DNA from: Jiangella aurantiaca | GTDB lineage: Bacteria > Actinomycetota > Actinomycetes > Jiangellales > Jiangellaceae | Length of the DNA stretch: 64,000 nt | Direction of reading: 5' to 3' | Assembly (NCBI RefSeq): GCF_004349105.1 | Contig: NZ_SMLB01000017.1 | Coordinates: 1 to 64,000, forward strand | Shown: piece by piece, positions 58,791 to 64,000 of the stretch | How the letters are laid out: the number at the start of each line of letters is the position of its first letter | Numbering within the stretch: position 1 is the first letter of the stretch | Notes under the pieces: model-generated | Seen by the model: the letters and a program-made list of their open reading frames with translations, nothing else | Told to the model about the DNA's origin: nothing | Database searches by the model: none | Position numbers and translations under genes: made by a program

Positions 58791-58960
58791 TCAGGCGCTC
58801 ACGGTCTGGTACTGACAGCCCCGCGGGAAGTGGTCGACCGGCACGCCGGGAAACCGCGCGCGCAGGTGCTCGGCCGGCGCATCCCCCACTCCTCGCGGTG
58901 CCGTGGTTGACCACCATCAACGATAGGTCGCGGTCGACGACCCCTGGCATGTCGGCTGCG
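58791..58960 (-). pseudogene. C-terminal remnant of a Nif3-like dinuclear-metal protein
   Basis: In two adjoining frames the minus strand reads DRDLSLMVVNHGTARSG and then DAPAEHLRARFPGVPVDHFP followed by RGCQYQTVSA and a stop. This agrees with the C-terminal motif of Nif3-like proteins (VVVNHGTSE ... FPGVPVEH ... GC-Y). One base has been gained or lost near 58890. About 75% of the protein is missing. Family assignment is from memory of the motif and is not secure. Confidence 0.45.
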
Positions 58961-58973
58961 TGCGGAGCTCGTG

Positions 58974-59270
58974 CTACCTGCCGTGTCCGTCCCCCTCCAG
59001 CCATTCGGCGAACGTCGGGCCGGCGATGATGGCGTTCGGGCCGGGCAGGACCTGGCCCGACTCGTACAGGACGCCGTCCGCGTCGTCCGGGTCGCTGACG
59101 CCCTCGACCTTCACGGAGTCACCGTCCCTGGCGGCCAGCATGGCGCCCAGGTCGACCAGGTTCTCCACCCGCGGCCCGGCGATCTCCACCATGGACCGCG
59201 GTTGGTCGGTGGTCGCCAGATCGACGAGCGCCTCGGCGACGTTCCGCGCGGCGACCGGACATAACCGTTG
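58974..59270 (-). pseudogene. C-terminal remnant of an NmrA/SDR-type oxidoreductase
   Basis: About 98 codons with the end motifs of NmrA-like SDR proteins: CPVAARNVAEALVDLATTDQ, MVEIAGPRVENLVDLGAMLA, and FAEWLEG at the end. The Rossmann GxxGxxG half is absent. Together with the Nif3-like tail and about 200 bases without any coding signal (59271-59471) it fills the 58757-59471 gap. Confidence 0.6.
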
Positions 59271-59471
59271 TTGCTGAAACCGGAACGCGCGCAGAGGTGC
59301 TATCGCCGCGCTGGGCCCTGCCACCGGGCAGAGGGATCAAGGGCAGGGGCGGGTCATTCGGTGCGGCAGCGACGCCGACGAGGACGGCGGCGGCGATCAG
59401 CGCGGTCAGCGCCACAGACGGCCCCGCACAGCTGCCGCGCCCTCGTGGCGGCCGGATACGCTCAGCGTCCG

Positions 59472-60251
59472 ATGAGCAGTTACGAGTTCCGCATCGACGG
59501 TCACCTGGACGCCCACCGGGATGCCGTGCTGGGCGACCTTCGCCCCGAACACCACGGCGACGGCACCACCACGCTGACCGGCCCGGTCGCCGACCAGGCA
59601 GCGCTGCACGACTTGCTGGCGCGGCTGCGCGACACCGGCACCACGTTGCTGTCGGTCCGCGCTCTCCCCGCCTCGACCCCCGGTGTGCTCCAGCGGATCG
59701 ACTGGCCGGTCCGCACCGACCGCCTCACTCTCCGCCCCGGCCGCCCGGCCGACGCCGACCCCGTCTGGCACTACCGCCGCCTCGAGCCGGTGGCCCGGTG
59801 GCTCACCGAGCTGCCCGCAGACGCGGACGCCTTCCGCGCCCGGTTCGCGGCTCCCGAGCGGCTTGCCAAGACCCTGGTCGTGGAGCGCGACGGACACGTG
59901 ATGGGCGACCTCATGGTCCGGGTCGAGGACGCCTGGGCCCAGGCCGAGGTGGCCGACGGCGCCCGCGCGGTCCAGGCGGAGCTGGGCTGGGTCTTCGACC
60001 CGGCCCATCAAGGTCAGGGCTACGCCACCGAGGCCGTACGGGAACTGCTGCGGCTCTGCTTCGTGGAGCTGGGCCTGCGCCGGGTCACCGCGCTCTGCTT
60101 CGCCGACAACGAGCCCTCCTGGCGTCTGATGGAACGGGTCGGCATGCGCCGCGAGTCGCACAACATCCGTGACTCGCTGCACCGCTCCGGCCGCTGGCTC
60201 GACGGCCTCGGCTACGCTCTCCTCGCTGAGGAATGGAACCGCCGCACCTGA
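59472..60251 (+). CDS. GNAT-family N-acetyltransferase
   Basis: 259 residues. The first 75 residues form a small alpha/beta domain (EFRIDGHLDAHRDAVLGDLR) found on some actinobacterial GNATs. The acetyltransferase follows (about 80-255): TDRLTLRPGRPADADPVWHY, acetyl-CoA loop VFDPAHQGQGYATEAVRELL with Q/RxxGxG/A read as QGQGYA, and RLMERVGMRRESHNIRDS, the RimJ-like ending. It probably acetylates a protein N terminus or a small amine. The ATG at 59472 follows no clear ribosome binding site. Confidence 0.83.
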   Translation: MSSYEFRIDGHLDAHRDAVLGDLRPEHHGDGTTTLTGPVADQAALHDLLARLRDTGTTLLSVRALPASTPGVLQRIDWPVRTDRLTLRPGRPADADPVWHYRRLEPVARWLTELPADADAFRARFAAPERLAKTLVVERDGHVMGDLMVRVEDAWAQAEVADGARAVQAELGWVFDPAHQGQGYATEAVRELLRLCFVELGLRRVTALCFADNEPSWRLMERVGMRRESHNIRDSLHRSGRWLDGLGYALLAEEWNRRT

Positions 60252-60346
60252 CATGTCAGCCGCCGCGGCACCCGCCTCATGATCATCGGCACCATCCGTA
60301 CCATCCGGCCGCGATGTCGCCTCTCCTCTACGACCACACAGCCCGG

Positions 60347-60368
60347 GTCGACGTGACAAGACGTCGAC
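60347..60368. promoter_or_regulatory. Short palindrome upstream of the mannitol dehydrogenase-like gene
   Basis: GTCGACGT-GACAAG-ACGTCGAC, perfect 8-bp arms, 140 bases before the GTG at 60508 and 96 bases after the GNAT stop. It could be an operator or a small hairpin; no adjacent regulator gene is known. Confidence 0.35.
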
Positions 60369-60507
60369 GGCGTCTGCAGCGGCCTGGCTCGCGACCACGT
60401 CGCACCGGTAGCCTCGGTGCCACGACCATGACGACAAGCAGCCGGTCGCCGCAAGCGTCCGTCGCCGACGATCTCGTCGACGCCATCCCGCGACGGGTGT
60501 TCAAGCT

Positions 60508-61914
60508 GTGACGGCGTCGAAGGCCGACCGGCGCCCCCTGACCCGCGAGGGACTCGCGGCCGCCGGCGAGGTGCTGCCGGCGCCGCCGGAGCGGATCGTC
60601 CACCTCGGGTTGGGCGCCTTCCACCGCGCCCACCAGGCCTGGTACACCGCCCGCGCGGACGACGCAGCCGAGTGGGGCATCGTCGGGTTCACCGGCCGCT
60701 CGCCCGCCATGGCCGATCTCCTCGGCGCACAGGGCGGCGTCTACACGCTCGTCGAACGCAGGACCGACAGCGACCGGTTCTCGCACGTCGGCAGCGTCGT
60801 CGCCGCCGTGCCGGGCGATCGGCTGGACCGGTTCGTGGCCGCGGTGAGCGCGCCCACGACCTCAGTGGTCACGTTGACCATCACCGAGGCCGGCTACCGG
60901 CTGGCACCCGACGACGGCCCGGACCTGACCGATCCCGAGGTCGCCGCCGACCTCGAGTTGCTTGAGGATGCGTTCGCAGGCCGGACCGCGGCGCCGCCCC
61001 GGACGGTGCCGGCCAGGCTGCTGCTCGCGCTCGGCCGGCGGGCGCTGCTCCACGGGCCGCCGATCGCCGTCGTCTCCTGCGACAACCTGCCGTCGAACGG
61101 CCGGCGCCTGGCGTCCGTCCTGCTCGGCCTCGCCGAGGCGGTCTCGCCTGGCCTGGAGCGCGCCGTGGCCGACGGCGTCTCCTTCGTCAGCACCTCGGTC
61201 GACCGGATCACCCCGCGGCCGGACCAGGAGCTGGCGACCGCCGTGCGCGCGGCCACAGGGTGGGACGATGCCGCCCCCGTCGTCACCGAACCGTTCTCCG
61301 ACTGGGTCCTGGAGGGTGAGTTCCCCGCCGGCCGACCGGCCTGGGAGACCGCCGGTGCCCGGTTCGTCGCCGACCTCGAACCGTACGAGCTGCGCAAGCT
61401 CTGGCTGCTCAACGGAGCACATCTCGTCCTCGCCTTCGGCGGGCTGTCACGGGGATACGCGACGGTCGCGGCGGCGGTCGCCGACGACGACTGCCGCGCG
61501 GCGGTCGAGCGGCTGTGGGACGACGCCGAGCAGCTTCTCCCCCGGCACGTCGACGTCCCGGGCTACCGTGCGTCGCTGCTCGGACGGTTCGGCAACCCGC
61601 GCATCGAGCACCGGCTGAGCCAGATCGCCGAGGACGGCCTCACAAAGCTCCGGATCCGGATCGTGCCGGTCGCCCTGCAGGAGCGGCGGGCGGGACGTCC
61701 CGCCCGCGGCTGCGCACAGGGCATCGCGTCGTGGATCGCAGCGCTGCTGCGCGGCATCGACCTGCCGGACGCCGGGCGTGCCGATGTCCGTCGTGCGCTC
61801 GGCGAGCCCGAGCCCGGCACAGCACTCCTGTCGCTTGCCTCCGAGCCGCTGGCCGCCGACCAAGCGTTCGCCGCGACGGTCTCGGCGGCGGTCCGGCAGT
61901 GGGGCACCCCGTGA
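60508..61914 (+). CDS. Mannitol dehydrogenase-family polyol/uronate dehydrogenase
   Basis: 468 residues, long-chain polyol-specific dehydrogenase type. It opens RIVHLGLGAFHRAHQAWYTA (Rossmann GxGxxxR), then VVSCDNLPSNGRRLASVLL, VSFVSTSVDRITPRPDQE and ELRKLWLLNGAHLVLAFGG, with the catalytic Lys and Asn in the KLWLLNGAH block. These oxidise mannitol, fructuronate, tagaturonate or arabinitol with NAD. The stop overlaps the start of a gluconokinase remnant (GTGA), so the ancestral operon coupled polyol/uronate oxidation with a sugar-acid kinase. Confidence 0.87.
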   Translation: MTASKADRRPLTREGLAAAGEVLPAPPERIVHLGLGAFHRAHQAWYTARADDAAEWGIVGFTGRSPAMADLLGAQGGVYTLVERRTDSDRFSHVGSVVAAVPGDRLDRFVAAVSAPTTSVVTLTITEAGYRLAPDDGPDLTDPEVAADLELLEDAFAGRTAAPPRTVPARLLLALGRRALLHGPPIAVVSCDNLPSNGRRLASVLLGLAEAVSPGLERAVADGVSFVSTSVDRITPRPDQELATAVRAATGWDDAAPVVTEPFSDWVLEGEFPAGRPAWETAGARFVADLEPYELRKLWLLNGAHLVLAFGGLSRGYATVAAAVADDDCRAAVERLWDDAEQLLPRHVDVPGYRASLLGRFGNPRIEHRLSQIAEDGLTKLRIRIVPVALQERRAGRPARGCAQGIASWIAALLRGIDLPDAGRADVRRALGEPEPGTALLSLASEPLAADQAFAATVSAAVRQWGTP

Positions 61915-62025
61915 CACCTCCGGTCGTCGTCATGGGCGTGTCCGGCTCCGGGAGGTCGACGATCGGCGCGCTGCTCGCCGCCGAGCTGGGCACACGCTCG
62001 AACCGCTCAAGGCGGACGACGTCGC
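61911..62025 (+). pseudogene. Gluconokinase remnant, internal deletion
   Basis: The GTG overlaps the dehydrogenase stop (GTGA). The N terminus PPVVVMGVSGSGRSTIGALL is gluconokinase-like but has Arg instead of the Walker A Lys (GSGRST). After about 28 codons, coding jumps to another frame reading TLEPLKADD, which in gluconokinases lies at the C-terminal end (LATLEPL-ADE). The central 100 or so residues are gone. Confidence 0.6.
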
Positions 62026-62047
62026 GAGCGGCGCTCTGCCGAACGTC

Positions 62048-62464
62048 TCAGCGCCGTGCTGCGACGTCGGCCCGCGTCGGGCGGCGCGACCGCATGACCA
62101 GCGAGATCGCCGCCCAGACGACCATGAGCACGAGAAGCACCAGCAGCCCCACGGAGACGGCTGAGGACGCGAAGACCGTGATATCCCCGTCGGAGAGCAC
62201 GAGCGATCGCCGGAAGTTCGTCTCGAAGATCGGGCCGAGGATGAAGGCGAGCACGAGCGGTGCCGGCGGGATCCCGAGTTTGCGCAGCAGGTACCCCACG
62301 AGCCCGGCACCGATCATGACGGCCACGTCGAAGGGGTTGCCGTTGATGCTGTAGGCGCCGATCGCGAGGATGGCGACAGTGATCGTCGCCATGGTGCCCG
62401 GTGGGATCTGAGCGATCTTCACGAACACCGGCAGCAGCGGGATGTTCATGAGCGCGCCAGTCAT
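62048..62464 (-). pseudogene. TctA (tripartite tricarboxylate transporter) C-terminal fragment
   Basis: 138 codons covering the last three helices or so of a TctA large membrane subunit: IGAYSINGNPFDVAVMIGAG, LLRKLGIPPAPLVLAFILGP and ETNFRRSLVLSDGD are hallmark motifs. A complete TctA has about 500 residues. The missing N-terminal part and the absence of TctB/TctC make it non-functional. Divergent from the sulfatase gene. Confidence 0.7.
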
Positions 62465-62517
62465 GCGGCGTAAAGTAACACCATTGATTCGACAGGTGCA
62501 ATCTTTAAGGTAGCCCC

Positions 62518-63952
62518 ATGGCAGACTCGCGACCGAACTTCCTCTTCGTCATCACCGACCAGCAGCGGTTCGACACCATCAGCGCACTCGGCCATGAGCA
62601 GGCGATCACCCCGAACCTCGACCGGCTCGTCCGCGAGGGCACCTCGTTCACCCGCGCCTATGTGACCGCGCCGTCGTGCACGCCGTCGAGGGCCAGCCTG
62701 TTCACCGGCATGTACCCGCACAGCACCGGCGTCTGGCGCAACAACGACCGTTGGTCGCACTCCTGGGTCGAGCTGCTCGCCGAGCGCGGCTACCGGTGCG
62801 TCAACGTCGGGAAGATGCACACGATCCCGTACGAGACGCCGCTGGGATTCCACGAGCGGCACGTCGTGGAGAACAAGGACCGCAGCAACCCGCGGCTGCC
62901 GTTCTTCCTGGACCAGTGGGACAAGGCGCTGTGGACCGCGGGCGTGCCGAAGCCGGACCGGACGATCCTCCGCTCCCGGACCGACTACGCCGAGAGCCTC
63001 GGCGCGTTCGCGTGGGAAGGCCCGGAGGACCTGCACTCGGACAACTTCGTCGGCCGGCTCGCCGGGCTGTGGCTGGAGCGCTACACCGGCGCCGAGCCGT
63101 TCTTCCTCCAGGTCGGCTTCCCAGGACCGCATCCGCCGTACGACCCGACCCCCGAGTTCCTGGCGATGTACGACGACCGCGACGTCGAGCCGCCGCACAT
63201 GACGGCGGCGGACCTGGCGAGTCAACCGGCCGCTCTGAAGGAGCTCCGGCGGGACCACCTCACGGTCGACCACGACGGGATCGTCCATCTGGAGAACCCG
63301 TCACGGGAGCAGCTCGAGCGGCAACGCCGTCACTACCTGGCGAACGTCACCATGATCGACCACCAACTCGGGCTGTTGATCGACGCGCTCGACGCTCGTG
63401 GCGTCCTCGACGACACCGTCGTCGTGTTCACGTCCGACCACGGGGACTGCCTCAATGACCACGGACACAGCCAGAAGTGGACGATGTACGACCCGAGTGT
63501 CCGTGTCCCCGCGATCATCTGGAACCCCGCGCCGGGTCGCCGGCGGCCGGCAGCTCGACGGCCTCACCTCGGTCATGGACCTGGGACCGACGGTGCTGGA
63601 CCTGGCCGGCATCGAGCCGCCGGAGTGGATGGAGGCACAGTCGCTCGTGCCCGCGCTCACCGGGACCGGATGGGCCGGACGGGAGTACGTCTTCGCCGAG
63701 CACGCGCGCGATCGCATCCTGACCGGCACCGCCCTCATGACGATGGTGCGCGACGACTCGATGAAGCTGGTCGCGTTCGTCGACTCCGACGAAGGACAGC
63801 TCTTCGACCTGGAGGCGGATCCGCACGAGGAAGTGAACCTCTGGGACGATCCCGCCTATGCGGCGGACCGCTCCCGGCTGCTCGGCGCGATCACCCGCTG
63901 GCGCGCCGAGAGCGAGCTGCACACGGCCTCGTGGGCCATGGCCTTCCGCTGA
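62518..63952 (+). pseudogene. Sulfatase (FGly type), interrupted by a frameshift
   Basis: Reads MADSRPNFLFVITDQQRFDT, with the formylglycine site CTPSRASLFTG at Cys54, DHQLGLLIDALDARG and TSDHGDCLNDHGHSQKW (metal-binding DH). This is a type I sulfatase of the phosphonate/iduronate or choline sulfatase-like class, without a signal peptide. At 63534-63536 one extra G in CCGGGTC shifts the frame after IIWNPAP. The true C terminus continues in another frame (GGRQLDGLTSVMDLGPTVLD) and stops at 63952. Without that base the protein would be about 477 residues and complete, so either a very recent mutation or a read error explains it. A strong hairpin follows. Confidence 0.75.
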
Positions 63953-63959
63953 CCGCCCT

Positions 63960-63993
63960 GACGTGGCCGCCGGCCTCAGCCGGCGGTCACGTC
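63960..63993 (+). terminator. Strong terminator hairpin after the sulfatase gene
   Basis: GACGTGGCCGCCGGC (63960-63974) pairs with GCCGGCGGTCACGTC (63979-63993) over 15 positions with one G-T pair and a 4-base loop (CTCA), eight bases after the stop codon. Confidence 0.6.
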
Positions 63994-64000
63994 GTCCGCA

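Noticed and set aside
1-64000. CRISPR arrays, tRNA or rRNA genes and complete insertion sequences
   Set aside because: I found no regularly spaced direct repeats, no cloverleaf-like conserved arms with a T-loop GGTTCGA core, and no transposase DDE or serine/tyrosine recombinase gene. An exhaustive tRNA scan was not possible by eye.

Overview
The window is a very GC-rich chromosomal segment of an actinomycete. The supports are strong G/C bias at third codon positions, frequent GTG starts, ATGA/GTGA stop-start overlaps, a SigB/SigF-family sigma factor with matching promoters, ROK and LuxR-type regulators, and several carbohydrate ABC importers. I could not fix the genus. I recognised no rRNA, tRNA, CRISPR array, complete insertion sequence or prophage.

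Layout. 1-5.3 kb: the end of a dihydrolipoamide acyltransferase-like gene, a large secreted GH95/DUF5703-like glycosidase, and a VTT-domain membrane protein. 5.5-9.7 kb: a RibD-C (DHFR-like) protein and a heterodimeric ABC exporter. 9.7-10.5 kb: a palindrome followed by three gene fragments. 10.5-14.1 kb: a sulfur/persulfide module (MBL-rhodanese, divergent from ArsR-rhodanese plus an MFS transporter and an MFS remnant). 14.1-19.7 kb: a stress block (M50 protease, SigB-like sigma factor, three coupled small membrane proteins, HD-domain/LuxR protein). 19.7-21.3 kb: a small membrane protein, a HAD hydrolase and a SnoaL-like protein. 21.6-25.9 kb: a complete sugar ABC importer. 26.4-31.9 kb: an FtsX-type ABC system divergent from a two-component system. 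31.9-37.8 kb: mixed genes and two broken genes. 37.8-44.2 kb: a cold-shock protein, DUF2267, transaldolase, an MBL-like protein, a BON-SRPBCC protein and transketolase. 44.8-55.6 kb: a carbohydrate locus. Seven co-directional genes are framed by two paralogous ROK regulators, and a divergent pair encodes a secreted sugar dehydrogenase-like protein and a secreted sugar-isomerase-like protein. 55.7-64 kb: a membrane protein, a CehA/McbA-like hydrolase, two gene tails, a GNAT acetyltransferase, a mannitol dehydrogenase-family enzyme, gluconokinase and TctA remnants, and a frameshifted sulfatase.

How the genes may work together. Sequences fitting the actinobacterial stress-sigma consensus (GNNT, 14-16 bases, GGGTA) lie upstream of the M50 protease, the sigma gene itself, the three-gene membrane operon, the cold-shock gene, transaldolase and the BON-SRPBCC/transketolase pair. 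This suggests one locally clustered regulon for envelope, cold and pentose-phosphate stress functions. The 44.8-55.6 kb locus looks like a self-contained pathway for an unidentified carbohydrate: outside oxidation and isomerisation, uptake by an SsuABC-type importer, cytoplasmic trimming and oxidoreduction, and control by the two ROK proteins.

The window carries at least a dozen decayed genes. Three of them (MFS at 13.95 kb, MFS at 34.5 kb, gluconokinase at 61.9 kb) keep an N-terminal end joined to a later segment of the same protein across an internal deletion. Several intergenic palindromes, including one full-length and one core-deleted copy of the same element, sit beside decayed genes.
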